DNA from: Streptomyces lucensis JCM 4490
Lineage (GTDB): Bacteria; Actinomycetota; Actinomycetes; Streptomycetales; Streptomycetaceae
NCBI RefSeq assembly: GCF_014650035.1
Contig: NZ_BMUE01000004.1
Span: 248,001-312,000 of the forward strand
Length of the DNA: 64,000 nt
Direction of reading: 5' to 3'
The position numbers were made by a program, and so were the translations under genes. Within the stretch, counting starts at the first letter, position 1. Each line of letters opens with the position of its first letter. Positions 16,737-27,676 of the stretch are shown in pieces. The notes under the pieces were generated by a model. The model did no database searches, was not told the DNA's origin, and worked only from the letters and a program-made list of their open reading frames with translations.

Positions 16737-16999
16737 CAGACGAACGCCTCGTGCACGAAGCACCAGCGCCAGTCCTCGCCGGGCTGGAACGACTGCACGA
16801 TCGGATGAGCGTCGGCGGCTGCGTGCCTGCGCGCGTGCTTGTTCGGCGACGAGTCGCAGCAGCCGACGTGGCCGCAGGTCAGGCAGAGCCTCAGGTGGAC
16901 CCATGGGGAGCCGAGCATCAGACACTCCTGACACCCTTCCGGGGTCAGCGGCTGGACCGGCCGGACGAGCGCGAGGTGGGGGTCTGCGTGCATGGTCAT
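16736..16999 (-). CDS. UBP-type zinc finger protein
   Basis: An 87-aa protein that is almost entirely one ZnF-UBP domain. Metal ligands are visible as C23-x2-C26, C39-x2-C42, C47/C48, H55/H59 and H65, within LRLCLTCGHVGCCDSSPNKH. In eukaryotes this fold recognises the free C-terminus of ubiquitin; in actinobacteria it occurs as a small stand-alone protein of unknown role. The ATG is five bases after the thioredoxin stop and has AAAGGG eight bases upstream. Position between thioredoxin and the flavoprotein suggests a binding or targeting part in a protein-repair pathway (inference). Confidence 0.88.
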   Translation of the reverse strand: MTMHADPHLALVRPVQPLTPEGCQECLMLGSPWVHLRLCLTCGHVGCCDSSPNKHARRHAAADAHPIVQSFQPGEDWRWCFVHEAFV

Positions 17000-17004
17000 C
17001 CGGA

Positions 17005-17447
17005 TCACCCTTTCCGGGCGGTGATCGACTGTTCCACCCACCGGCGCAGAGCGGGGGCGGGCGCCGCCCCCGCCTGCCGGGCGACCGTCTCGCCCCGGTC
17101 GAGGATCAGCAGTGTCGGTACGGCCTGGACCTCGAAACGCTGCGACAGTCGCGGGTTCTTGTCGACGTCGACCTTGACGAGTTTGATTCGGCCGGCCAGA
17201 TCGGTGGCGACCTTCTCCAGTGCGGGGCTGACCATGCGGCAGGGGCCGCACCAGGTGGCCCACAGGTCGACCACGACGGGGACGTCGGCCCGCTCGGCGA
17301 CCTCGGCGAAGTCGTCGTCGCCCGCGTCCACCGTCCACGGTAGGGGCTGCTTGCAGTGGCCGCACTTGGGGCGGCCCTCCGCGGCCACGGGCACCCGGTT
17401 GGTGCGCCCGCAGTTGGGACAACTGACGGTCGTCGCCTGCATCGTGC

Positions 17448-17451
<4 letters not shown>
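17005..17451 (-). CDS. trxC: TrxC-like thioredoxin with N-terminal zinc ribbon
   Basis: A 148-aa thioredoxin. An N-terminal zinc ribbon (CPNC at 11-14, CGHC at 30-33) precedes the thioredoxin fold with active site WCGPC (C68 and C71) and the cis-Pro in AVPTLL. This is the thioredoxin 2 architecture, linked elsewhere to oxidative and heat stress and to redox-regulated chaperone action. The ATG overlaps the clpB stop (ATGA), so the thioredoxin is directly tied to the disaggregase. The TrxR-like protein two genes on lacks a CxxC and may not be its reductase. Confidence 0.92.
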
Positions 17452-20077
<2,626 letters not shown>

Positions 20078-20087
<10 letters not shown>

Positions 20088-20452
20088 GGGGGTGTTTCAC
20101 TCCTCGTACCGCGGCCGCGCAGGGCGGCTTCGAGCAGGCTGATGCGGTCGAGCAGGTCGAGCACCAGGCCGATGGATGCGTAGTTGAGGCAGAGTCCGGT
20201 GCGCAGCCGCTGGACGCGGGCGAGGGCGGCCGGTGCCGTGGGTTCGAACACCAGCCCTCCGGAGGCGTCACGCTCGGCCTCGACCAGGCCGAGAGCGACG
20301 AACCGGCGGATGAGGTCGGGATGGACCCCGGAGCGGCGGGCCACGGTCTGCAGGGAGAGCTTGGGCACCGGCACGATCGCGTACCGGACGCTTGCCGACG
20401 CGGGAGCTGTCAGCCGAGACGCCTGGCGCGCCCCGGCGCGTGGGTCACTCAT
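20078..20452 (-). CDS. cbpM: CbpM/HspR-like MerR-fold chaperone modulator
   Basis: A 124-aa protein with a MerR-type helix-turn-helix ([27 protein letters not shown]) followed by a short helical part ([21 protein letters not shown]). CbpM binds and inhibits the J-protein CbpA in Escherichia coli, while the related HspR represses dnaK operons in Streptomyces. The gene sits between cbpA and clpB and overlaps both, so either an autoregulator or a J-domain inhibitor is possible. No clear HAIR operator was found upstream of dnaK here, which favours the modulator role. Confidence 0.8.
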
Positions 20453-21387
20453 CGTGTCCTCCTGGGGTCGAACGAGGAGACGGCGGCGAGCTCCTCGAAA
20501 AGTGCGCGCTCCCGGTCGCCGAGCCTGGACGGCACCATGATCCGGAGCTCGGCGTAGAGATTGCCGTTCGTGCCGCGCTGGTTCGGCATGCCCTCACCGC
20601 GCAGCCGCAGCCGCCGGCCGCTGGACGAGCCCGCGGGCACGCTGACCTTCGCCGTCGCCCCGCTCGGCGTGGGCACCGGAACCGTCGCGCCCAGCGCGGC
20701 CTCCCAGGGTGTGACCGGAAGCTGCACGTACACGTCCCGGCCGTCGAGGCGGAACTGGGGGTGCGGCTGGATCCGCACCCGCAGGTACAGGTCCCCCGCA
20801 GGGGCGTCACCGTTGCCCCGGCCGCCCTCACCCGCCAGCCGGATACGCTGCCCGTCGGTGACACCCGGTGGCACGTCGACCTCGTAGCGCCGCGGCTGTC
20901 CGGTGGGACCGGCGAGCGTGACGGTGCGATGCCCTCCGCGGTAGGCCTCCTCGACGGTGAGCGGCAGTTCGGCCTCCTGGTCGGCTCCGGGGACACGCAC
21001 CCGTCCGGCGCCCCCGAAGAACGAGCCGAACAGGTCGTCGACGTCGACGCCCTCCGCGCCGAAGCCGCCGGTGGCGTACCGGACCCGGGGGCCGCCCCCG
21101 GTGGACCAGCGGAAGCCGCCACCGGGTCCGGCGCCTGCACCGACCCGCTCCTCCCAGTCCTCGGGGACCTTCCGGAAGTCCTCGCCGAAGCGGTCGTAAC
21201 GGGCCCGCTGGTCGGGGTCGGACAGGACGCTGAAGGCCTCGTTGATCTCCTTGAACCGCTCCTCCGCCGCGGGGTCCTTGTTGACGTCCGGGTGGTACTT
21301 GCGGGCCAGCTTGCGATACGCCCGCTGGAGATCGTCCTTGTCGGCGTCTCGCGGGACCCCGAGAACCTCGTAGAAGTCGCGTGCCAT
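20449..21387 (-). CDS. cbpA: CbpA/DnaJ-type co-chaperone
   Basis: A 312-aa class B J-protein. The J domain (residues 1-70: [20 protein letters not shown], with HPD in [10 protein letters not shown]) stimulates the DnaK ATPase. A Gly-rich linker follows, then two substrate-binding beta domains. The four CxxCxGxG zinc repeats of canonical DnaJ are missing, so this is CbpA-like. Its stop overlaps the cbpM start (ATGA), and grpE ends six bases before its start. Confidence 0.92.
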   Translation of the reverse strand: MARDFYEVLGVPRDADKDDLQRAYRKLARKYHPDVNKDPAAEERFKEINEAFSVLSDPDQRARYDRFGEDFRKVPEDWEERVGAGAGPGGGFRWSTGGGPRVRYATGGFGAEGVDVDDLFGSFFGGAGRVRVPGADQEAELPLTVEEAYRGGHRTVTLAGPTGQPRRYEVDVPPGVTDGQRIRLAGEGGRGNGDAPAGDLYLRVRIQPHPQFRLDGRDVYVQLPVTPWEAALGATVPVPTPSGATAKVSVPAGSSSGRRLRLRGEGMPNQRGTNGNLYAELRIMVPSRLGDRERALFEELAAVSSFDPRRTR

Positions 21388-21393
21388 GGCCGC

Positions 21394-21978
21394 TCACTCC
21401 CGCTTGGCGACGGTCACGGCGGCCGGCCTCAGCTGCCGCTCGGCCTCGCCGTAGCCGGGGCGCAGCACCTGCGCCACGGTGTTCGGTTCGGCGTCGGGAT
21501 CCTGGACCACGCCGACGACTTCGTGCCGGGAGGGGTCGAACGGGACGCCGGTCTCGGCGTGACGCTCGTAGCCCAGGCGTTCAAGGATGGACACGGCCTG
21601 GTCGCGCACGGCGCGAACCCCCTCGACGATCGCCCCGGGGTCGGAGCCCGCGTGGTTCAGGGCCAGTTCCAGGTTGTCGACGACGGGAAGGAAGGCCGCG
21701 GCCGTGCGGGCGCGTTCGAGCGCGCGCTCCCGGTCCAGTTCCCTGGCGTGTCGCTTGCGCAGGTTGTCCAGGTCGGCGAGGGCACGTCGCCAGCGGTCCT
21801 CGACCTCTTTCAGCGCGGCCGCGTACTCGTCCTCGCCCCCAATCGGACCGGTGGCCGCGTCGGGGCCCGGTTCGGGCTCCGTGGTCGGCGGCGCGGGCTC
21901 GGGCAGGTGGCCCTGCGGCGGTTGTGCGGCGCCTTCGGGCGGCGGGTCGGACGAACGGTCCTGGGGAGGGATCGGCAT
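21394..21978 (-). CDS. grpE: Nucleotide exchange factor GrpE
   Basis: A 194-aa protein: acidic Pro/Glu-rich N-terminus, a long helix (AALKEVEDRWRRALADLDNL) and the C-terminal beta domain (VGVVQDPDAEPNTVAQVLRPGY). It releases ADP from DnaK. ATG 21978 is preferred because GAGGTG lies six bases upstream; an in-frame GTG at 21987 is also possible. The C-terminal signature is divergent relative to housekeeping GrpE, as expected for a dedicated partner of the second DnaK. Confidence 0.9.
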   Translation of the reverse strand: MPIPPQDRSSDPPPEGAAQPPQGHLPEPAPPTTEPEPGPDAATGPIGGEDEYAAALKEVEDRWRRALADLDNLRKRHARELDRERALERARTAAAFLPVVDNLELALNHAGSDPGAIVEGVRAVRDQAVSILERLGYERHAETGVPFDPSRHEVVGVVQDPDAEPNTVAQVLRPGYGEAERQLRPAAVTVAKRE

Positions 21979-21988
21979 GGCGGGCACC

Positions 21989-23893
21989 TCAGCCCTTGTC
22001 GAACTCGGCGTCGATCACGTCTTCGTCGGCGCCGGCACCGCCCTGCCCGGAGCCGTCCGGGCCTGTGGTGTCCGACGGACCACTCGCCGCCGCCGCTCCG
22101 GCCTGGTGGGCGGCGAGCCCGGCATGGACCTGCTGGAGTTCGGAGATCAGCGGCCTGACCTTGTCCACTCCGGCCTCGTTCTTGACCGCGTCGCGGGCCT
22201 CTGCCACCAGCATCTCGGCGCGGGCCTTCTCGTGCGCGGGCGCGGCCTCGCCCAGTTCGTTCAGGCGCTTTTCGACCTGGTAGGCGATCGCGTCGAGTTC
22301 GTTGCGGGCGTCGACGGCCTCGCGCAGTGCCTGGTCCTGGCCCCGGTTGCTCTCGGCCTCCTGGACCATGCGTTCGACCTCGCTCCGGTCCAGGTTGGAA
22401 CTCTCGCTGATGGTGATGCCCTGTTCCTTCCCGGTGTCCTTGTCGCGCGCGCTGACGTTGAGGATGCCGTTGGCGTCGATGTCGAAGGTGACCTCGATCT
22501 GCGGTTCGCCCCGCGGCGCCGGGCGGATGTCGGTGAGCTGGAACCGGCCGAGGACCCGGTTGTCGGCGGCCCGCTCGCGCTCGCCCTGGAGGACGACGAT
22601 GTCGACGGCGGGCTGGTTGTCCTCGGCGGTGGAGAAGGTCTCGCTGCGGCGCACGGGGATGGTGGTGTTCCGCTCGATGATCTTGGTCATCACTCCGCCG
22701 CGCGTCTCCACGCCCAGGGACAGGGGGGTGACGTCGAGCAGCAGGACGTCCTTGACCTCGCCCTTGAGCACCCCGGCCTGGATCGCGGCGCCCAGGGCCA
22801 CGACCTCATCGGGGTTCACGCTCATGTTGGGTTCCTTGCCGCCGGTCAGCCGGCGCACCAGCGCCTGGACGGCGGGGATGCGGGTGGAACCACCGACGAG
22901 GATGACCTCGTCGATGTCGTTCTCACCGACCTTGGCGTCGTCCATGGCCTGCCGGACCGGACCGAGGCAGCGCTCCACCAGGTCGCCGGTGATCTGCTCG
23001 AACGTGGACCGCATGATCGAGTCGGTGAGATGCTTGGGCCCGGAGGCGTCGGCGGTGATGAACGGCAGGCTGACCTGGGTCTGGGTGACGGAGCTGAGTT
23101 CGGTCTTGGCCTTCTCCGCCGCCTCGAACAGGCGTTGCAGCGCCTGCGGGTCCTTGCGCAGGTCGATGCCGTTCTCCTTCTGGAAGTCGTCCGCGAGGTA
23201 ATCCACCAGGCGCCGGTCGAAGTCGTCGCCGCCCAGATGGCTGTCACCCGCCGTGGAACGCACCTCCACCACGCCGTCGCCGACATCGAGGATGCTCACG
23301 TCGAAGGTGCCGCCGCCCAGGTCGAAGACGAGGACGGTCTCGTGCTCCTTCTTGTCCATGCCGTACGCGAGGGCGGCCGCCGTCGGCTCGTTGATGATCC
23401 GCAGCACTTCCAGTCCCGCGATCCGTCCGGCGTCGCGGGTCGCGGTGCGCTGGGCGTCGTTGAAGTAGGCGGGCACCGTGATGACCGCCTCCGTGACCCG
23501 CTCCCCCAGCTGCTTGGAGGCGTCGTCGGCGAGTTTGCGCAGCACCAGGGCGCTGATCTCCTCAGGCGCGTACAGCTTGTCACGCACCTTGAAGCGGGCC
23601 TCGCCGTTCTCTCCCGGGACGACGTCGTAGGCGACGGCCTTGGCCTCGTCGGGGATCTCGTCGAAGTGCCGGCCGATGAACCGCTTGGCCGAGTAGATGG
23701 TGCCCTTGGGATTGAGGATCGCCTGGCGGCGGGCCAGCTGGCCCACCAGGCGCTCGCCGGTGTCGGTGAAGGCCACGACGGACGGTGTCGTGCGGTTGCC
23801 CTCGCTGTTGGGCACGACGGACGGCTCGCCGCCCTCCCACACGGCGATCACCGAGTTGGTGGTGCCCAGGTCGATGCCCACTGCCTTGGCCAT
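21989..23893 (-). CDS. dnaK: Hsp70 chaperone DnaK (accessory copy)
   Basis: A 634-aa Hsp70: N-terminal ATPase domain ([29 protein letters not shown]), linker and substrate-binding domain ([17 protein letters not shown]), and a helical lid ending in a Gly/Asp-rich tail. The ATG at 23893 has AGGAGTTCCTC-type sequence upstream (AAGGAG six bases away). It heads the dnaK-grpE-cbpA-cbpM-clpB-trx run. Because the downstream genes are CbpA/CbpM rather than DnaJ/HspR, this is probably an additional, stress-specific DnaK system. No CIRCE or exact HAIR element was seen ahead of it. Confidence 0.95.
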   Translation of the reverse strand: MAKAVGIDLGTTNSVIAVWEGGEPSVVPNSEGNRTTPSVVAFTDTGERLVGQLARRQAILNPKGTIYSAKRFIGRHFDEIPDEAKAVAYDVVPGENGEARFKVRDKLYAPEEISALVLRKLADDASKQLGERVTEAVITVPAYFNDAQRTATRDAGRIAGLEVLRIINEPTAAALAYGMDKKEHETVLVFDLGGGTFDVSILDVGDGVVEVRSTAGDSHLGGDDFDRRLVDYLADDFQKENGIDLRKDPQALQRLFEAAEKAKTELSSVTQTQVSLPFITADASGPKHLTDSIMRSTFEQITGDLVERCLGPVRQAMDDAKVGENDIDEVILVGGSTRIPAVQALVRRLTGGKEPNMSVNPDEVVALGAAIQAGVLKGEVKDVLLLDVTPLSLGVETRGGVMTKIIERNTTIPVRRSETFSTAEDNQPAVDIVVLQGERERAADNRVLGRFQLTDIRPAPRGEPQIEVTFDIDANGILNVSARDKDTGKEQGITISESSNLDRSEVERMVQEAESNRGQDQALREAVDARNELDAIAYQVEKRLNELGEAAPAHEKARAEMLVAEARDAVKNEAGVDKVRPLISELQQVHAGLAAHQAGAAAASGPSDTTGPDGSGQGGAGADEDVIDAEFDKG

Positions 23894-23974
23894 GAGGAAC
23901 TCCTTCCGCGGCGGTCGACGTCCGTCGGCGACCGTTCATCCTCCGGGCCCTGTCCGCCCGGCTTCGAAACTCGT

Positions 23975-24127
23975 TCAGCTGGAGGCGGGGCCGCTGCGCG
24001 GGCGGCCGCCTCTGGAGTAGGCACTCTCCGTGTTCGCGCCAGATCTGCTGTCCAGCCCGGCGACCAGCCGGACGGCCTCATCGGCGACGTCCTCGTCCAC
24101 CACGACGTCGTACCGGCTGGGCTCCAT
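23975..24127 (-). CDS. Small ORF upstream of dnaK, possibly frameshifted
   Basis: A 50-codon frame whose first half, MEPSRYDVVVDEDVADEAVR, looks coding and has G/C-rich third positions. The frame stays protein-like upstream of the ATG (ADFASVRS), back to a stop. A very strong ribosome site (GGAAGGAG, five bases before ATG at 24167) starts a different frame that would join this one if a single base were lost. So either the start is wrong or the gene carries a frameshift. No family was recognised. It lies 81 bp ahead of dnaK in the same direction. Confidence 0.4.
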   Translation of the reverse strand: MEPSRYDVVVDEDVADEAVRLVAGLDSRSGANTESAYSRGGRPRSGPASS

Positions 24128-24545
24128 CGAGCGGACCGAGGCGAAGTCCGCGGGTTCGCTCGGTCATGGCCACTCCTTCCGCCGACGAACCGCCGAGCGG
24201 TTCCGACAGGCCCCAGGGTGGCTGTTCGCCCGGTCACCCCGCCTGCGCCCAGCGGGTCGAAAAGTGACACCGGCGGTCGGTCTGCGAGGACAGGAGGCGG
24301 GACAGCGATTCGGGTTCGCGGCTCGCGGCGGGGCACCTCACGGTTCGGCCCGGCACGAGGGAGAGGGGCTCGCGGATGTACTTCTCCGAAGCCCAGAGGT
24401 GGCGACGTTCGACGCGGCCGCGCGACGCCACGGACCGGGGGCCGTACGGAGGCGACCGCCACGGATGACCAGCCCGTGGGGTGGAGAGCGAGCCCACGGC
24501 CACCGTGCACCGCCCCGCTCTCTCCGCGGCGACCTGGCCGTTGGT
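24128..24545. other. Intergenic region upstream of the dnaK operon
   Basis: Between the PfpI gene and the small ORF before dnaK. It should carry the promoter of the chaperone operon. GGAAGGAG at about 24172-24179 (minus strand) is a strong ribosome site. No CTTGAGT-N7-ACTCAAG (HAIR) or CIRCE element could be found by eye, and no RNA gene was seen. Confidence 0.4.
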
Positions 24546-25112
24546 TCAGCCGGGCATGGGGTGGTGTGCCCGGGCGAACTGCTCCACGACGGCGGCGCAG
24601 AAGGCGGGCAGGTCGGCCGGGCCGCGGCTGGTGACCAGCTGCCCGTCGACGACCACCTCCTGGTCGTCGACGACCTCCGCGCCGGCGTTACGCAGATCGG
24701 TGCGGATGCTTGGCCAGGACGTCAGGCGGCGGCCGCGCACGGCGTCGGCTTCCGCCAGCGTCCACGGGCCGTGGCAGATCGATGCGACCGGTTTCCCGCC
24801 GGCCATGAAGTCCCTGACGAACCGCACGGCGTCGCGGTCCATGCGCAGCTGGTCGGGGTTCATGGTGCCGCCGGGCAGGAGCAGCGCGTGGTAGTCGTCG
24901 ACGGAGGCGTCGGCGACCAGGCGGTCCACGGGGAAGGTTCCTGCCGCGTTGAGGTCGAACTGGCGGGCCTGGATCTCGCCGGGATGGAGCGAGACGATCT
25001 CGGTCTTCGCCCCTGCGCCCTGCAGCGCACCGCGCGGCTGGTCGAGTTCCACGCGCTCGACGCCGTCGGTGGCCAGAATCGCCACCCGCATCCCCTGCAG
25101 TTCCCGTGTCAC
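24546..25112 (-). CDS. DJ-1/PfpI family protein (YhbO-like)
   Basis: A 188-aa class I glutamine-amidotransferase-like protein. It has the nucleophile elbow ASICHGPWTLAEAD with C113-H114 and the acidic partner in GVERVELDQP near residue 19. YhbO/PfpI proteins act as proteases or as deglycases/glyoxalases on aldehyde-damaged proteins. The GTG at 25112 is chosen for GGGAG seven bases upstream; a longer in-frame start at 25280 has no support. It sits just upstream of the chaperone operon, in line with a protein-repair theme. Confidence 0.88.
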   Translation of the reverse strand: MTRELQGMRVAILATDGVERVELDQPRGALQGAGAKTEIVSLHPGEIQARQFDLNAAGTFPVDRLVADASVDDYHALLLPGGTMNPDQLRMDRDAVRFVRDFMAGGKPVASICHGPWTLAEADAVRGRRLTSWPSIRTDLRNAGAEVVDDQEVVVDGQLVTSRGPADLPAFCAAVVEQFARAHHPMPG

Positions 25113-25339
25113 GGTACGGCTCCCTTCACGAGTCGCTGGTTGTACGACGCGAGCGGCAGGGACACCCGGCATGGCCCGTCCGGATCCCTTTTCCGGACCG
25201 GGGACTGCAAGCCGCGGCCTCTGAGCCGCAGATTTTCGTCGTGGTGATCTTCCCCAGGACATCCGTGTGCTTTTCGACACGCGCGTCGAGGACCTCGGTA
25301 TGTCGGTTCAGATCGGTGACATGCACCGGGGCGCGACTG

Positions 25340-25789
25340 CTACAGCAGCCGGTCGAAGACCGCGGTCACGCCGTCCCAGTGGCTGGTCTGCGGGTTCTTG
25401 ACCTCCGGGTACAGGATTTTGAACGTCTCGGCGAGGGCGACGCTGAGACCGCCGATGATCTCGGGGTAGCGCTCTTCGGTCTCCTGGGTGGGTGGCCTGT
25501 CGAGCGGAGGGTGCGCGGCGAGCTGTTCCAGGTTCGGCTTCAGATCGACCTCCTCGTCGAGCCGCCGGAACCGGTGGATGCTTTCCTGGAGGCCCTTGGT
25601 GATCGGTAGGTCCCACGGTTCGACGGTGTCCCGGCCATTGGCCTTGGCCGAGGCCTGGCCGACGACCAGGAGGTCGTAGAGCTTGGCGTCGACGAAGTCG
25701 CCGTAGCGCCTGAGGTCGTTCTTGTCCACGTCGAGGCCTGCGGCGGCGCGGAAGAACCTCTCGAACTTCGACACAGCCATCACGGTCAT
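25340..25789 (-). CDS. DUF1931 protein with doublet histone fold
   Basis: A 149-aa protein. MAVSKFERFFRAAAGLDVDK and DLRRYGDFVDAKLYDLLVV, with TVEPWDLPITKGLQES, are the markers of DUF1931, whose solved members show two fused histone-fold units. The function in bacteria is unsettled; DNA binding is plausible but unproven. ATG 25789 is preceded by AGGAGGCGAGGC. A C-terminal half (LDEEVDLKPNLEQLAAHPP...) would form the second fold. It lies between PfpI and the DUF2267 genes, alone on its strand. Confidence 0.85.
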   Translation of the reverse strand: MTVMAVSKFERFFRAAAGLDVDKNDLRRYGDFVDAKLYDLLVVGQASAKANGRDTVEPWDLPITKGLQESIHRFRRLDEEVDLKPNLEQLAAHPPLDRPPTQETEERYPEIIGGLSVALAETFKILYPEVKNPQTSHWDGVTAVFDRLL

Positions 25790-26037
25790 GCCTCTCGCCT
25801 CCTCACCGGGAACCGGACGGCGTCGTTTCGCTGCAGCCAGCGCCGCCATCGGCTGTTACCGGTCGAGATTCGCAGAGCCCGCCTGCTGAGCGCCTCCGCA
25901 CCCCAGGCCGAAAAAAGACACCCGCTCCTACCCTGGCAGAGCAGCATGCAGTGCGCAGGCATCCCCAGGCCAGCCGTACAGGCCCTGGAGCAAGCGGGGT
26001 CGGCCAGCGCGGTGTCTGACGAGGTCATGCTCATCTC

Positions 26038-26463
26038 TTGGGTGGGCCGGCCGGAAACGCGACGGCGGAAAGCCGACCGCGCTCACAGGCACGGCGCCCC
26101 TTCCTCGACACCATCACCCGGCGCGCCCCTGTCCCCCCGGAGAAGGCGGAGCCCCTCACCCGCGCCACCCTGGAAACCTTGGCCGAGCGGCTCACCAGGG
26201 GTGAGGCGGAGGACCTCGCGTCCGAACTGCCCAGGCCGCTGAAGGAACCGCTGGTCTCTCCCACTCCGGAGGCCGAATCCTTCGGACTCGACGAGTTCAT
26301 CAACCGGGTGAGCCGGCGGGCAGGGGTGAGCCCGGACGAGGCCCGCGAGGGTGTACGGGCCGAGCTGAGCACCCTGAGGGACGCGGTCAGTGACGGCGAG
26401 TTCCGCCACGTGATATCCCAGCTGCCCCGGGACTTCGAGGCCCTCGTCGGCGCCCCGGGCTAG
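26038..26463 (+). CDS. DUF2267 protein (start uncertain)
   Basis: Up to 141 aa. Two helical DUF2267 repeats are visible: AEPLTRATLETLAERLTRGE with DLASELPRPL, then FGLDEFINRVSRRAGVSPDE with FRHVISQLPRDFEAL. The only start in the open frame is TTG 26038, without a good ribosome site, and homology begins around RRPFLDTITRR, so the N-terminus may be damaged. DUF2267 proteins are abundant in stress-induced regions of actinomycetes; their function is unknown. A second DUF2267 gene lies convergently 500 bp away. Confidence 0.7.
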   Translation: MGGPAGNATAESRPRSQARRPFLDTITRRAPVPPEKAEPLTRATLETLAERLTRGEAEDLASELPRPLKEPLVSPTPEAESFGLDEFINRVSRRAGVSPDEAREGVRAELSTLRDAVSDGEFRHVISQLPRDFEALVGAPG

Positions 26464-26496
26464 ACGGAGCCAGGCCGGCGCCATCATCGGGCGGGC

Positions 26497-26964
26497 GTGA
26501 GCTTGGGCGAGACCGCCGGCCGCAATGTCAAGAAGTCCGTCCTCGAGCTGGGTGGCAGTGATCCCTTCATCGTGCTGGACGGTCACAACCTCGAGCGCAC
26601 CGTGTACGCCGCGTTCCTCGGCCGGATGGGCAGCACCGGGCAGTGCTGCGTGGCGGCCAAGCGCTTCATCGCCCTTGCGGACGTCTACGACGCCTTCGTC
26701 ACCGGGCTGCGTGATCGGATGAGCGAGGTGCAACCGGGAGATCCGGTCGACCCCGCCACCACGCTCGGCCCGCTGTCCTCCGAGGCCGCGGCCGAACTCC
26801 TGATGGAGCAGGTTCGTGACGCGGTGGACAAGTGAGCCACGGTGGTGCTGGGCGGCGGGCGGCCCGACCTGCCGGGCGCCTTCGTCGAACCGACCCTTCT
26901 CACCGATGTCACACCGGAGATGCGGGCCCAGACCGTGTTCCGGGCGCCGGGAAGCCCGTGCTAG
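26497..26964 (+). pseudogene. Aldehyde dehydrogenase fragment
   Basis: The middle of an NAD(P)-dependent aldehyde dehydrogenase of the succinate-semialdehyde type. [20 protein letters not shown] and [13 protein letters not shown] (catalytic Cys region) are intact, followed by [22 protein letters not shown] at 26833-26835 replaces the Gly codon expected after DAVDK; beyond it [19 protein letters not shown] continues in the same frame, then homology stops at about 26935. Both the N-terminal half and the C-terminal third are missing. It is a decaying remnant, not a working enzyme. Confidence 0.88.
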
Positions 26965-27323
26965 ATGTTCTGGAACTCGTTCGGCAGTTGCGACATCACA
27001 TCCTGGAACTCCGCGCCGGGGACGGCCTCTCCCAGAGTCATGAAAACCGCCGCGACGCCCCGGCGCGACACGGTCTCACCGACGTCTGCACGCTCACTCA
27101 CTCGCCGGACGAACTCGGCAACGCCGAAATTCTCGGCGACGTCCTCCGGTGGGACCAGCGGCGGGGCGATCTCGGCAGGCAGGACGCCGGCCAAGTGCCT
27201 GGCCTCGCCGCCGGTGATCCGCTCGCCCAGCGTCAGCATCGTGGCCCGGGTCAGCTCTCTGGCCTGCTCCTCGGGCTCGTGGGCCCGCCGACTGACGAGC
27301 CGGATGAAGTCGTCGCTGTCCAT
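26961..27323 (-). CDS. DUF2267 protein
   Basis: A 120-aa helical protein of the DUF2267 family: [57 protein letters not shown] and [15 protein letters not shown] mark its two repeats. ATG 27323 has GGAGACGCC directly ahead. Its stop overlaps the end of the aldehyde dehydrogenase fragment, which sits between this gene and the other DUF2267 gene. The arrangement suggests rearrangement around a duplicated gene. Confidence 0.85.
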   Translation of the reverse strand: MDSDDFIRLVSRRAHEPEEQARELTRATMLTLGERITGGEARHLAGVLPAEIAPPLVPPEDVAENFGVAEFVRRVSERADVGETVSRRGVAAVFMTLGEAVPGAEFQDVMSQLPNEFQNI

Positions 27324-27676
27324 GGCGTCTCCAATCCTGCGACTCGTGACAGGTACCGCGCATGCCCTACCCGAAACGGTGAACGACATGCCGGCGCCAA
27401 CCTCGCGGCCGGTGCCCAAAGCGCCGGTCACCGCCCGTCCTCTTCCCTTTCCTCGGTAAAGGGGCGCACCGCGCCCAACAGAACCCCCAACGCACCGGTG
27501 AGCATCCCTGCCTCGGCGACGCGTCGCCGCGACCGGACGGCTGCGCCGGTTCGGTACGCGATCCGAGGATTGGATGCGAGTCACGCGGCAACTCCCGTGT
27601 TATCCGCTGTGCGCGCTTGACCTTCTCACTCAAGTGGCCCGCCTTCCGTTGACCTCACCGCACGTGGGGAGCACTC
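27324..27676. other. Intergenic region before the SRPBCC/dehydrogenase operon
   Basis: Divergent promoter region of the DUF2267 gene and the SRPBCC gene. CTTGACC-TTCTC-ACTCAAG at 27616-27634 is an inverted repeat resembling the HspR HAIR element but with a spacer two bases shorter. TTGACC at 27649-27654 is a possible -35. No gene was recognised. Confidence 0.35.

Noticed and set aside
23894..24180. CIRCE or exact HAIR operator ahead of dnaK
   Set aside because: No TTAGCACTC or CTTGAGT-N7-ACTCAAG was found on either strand.
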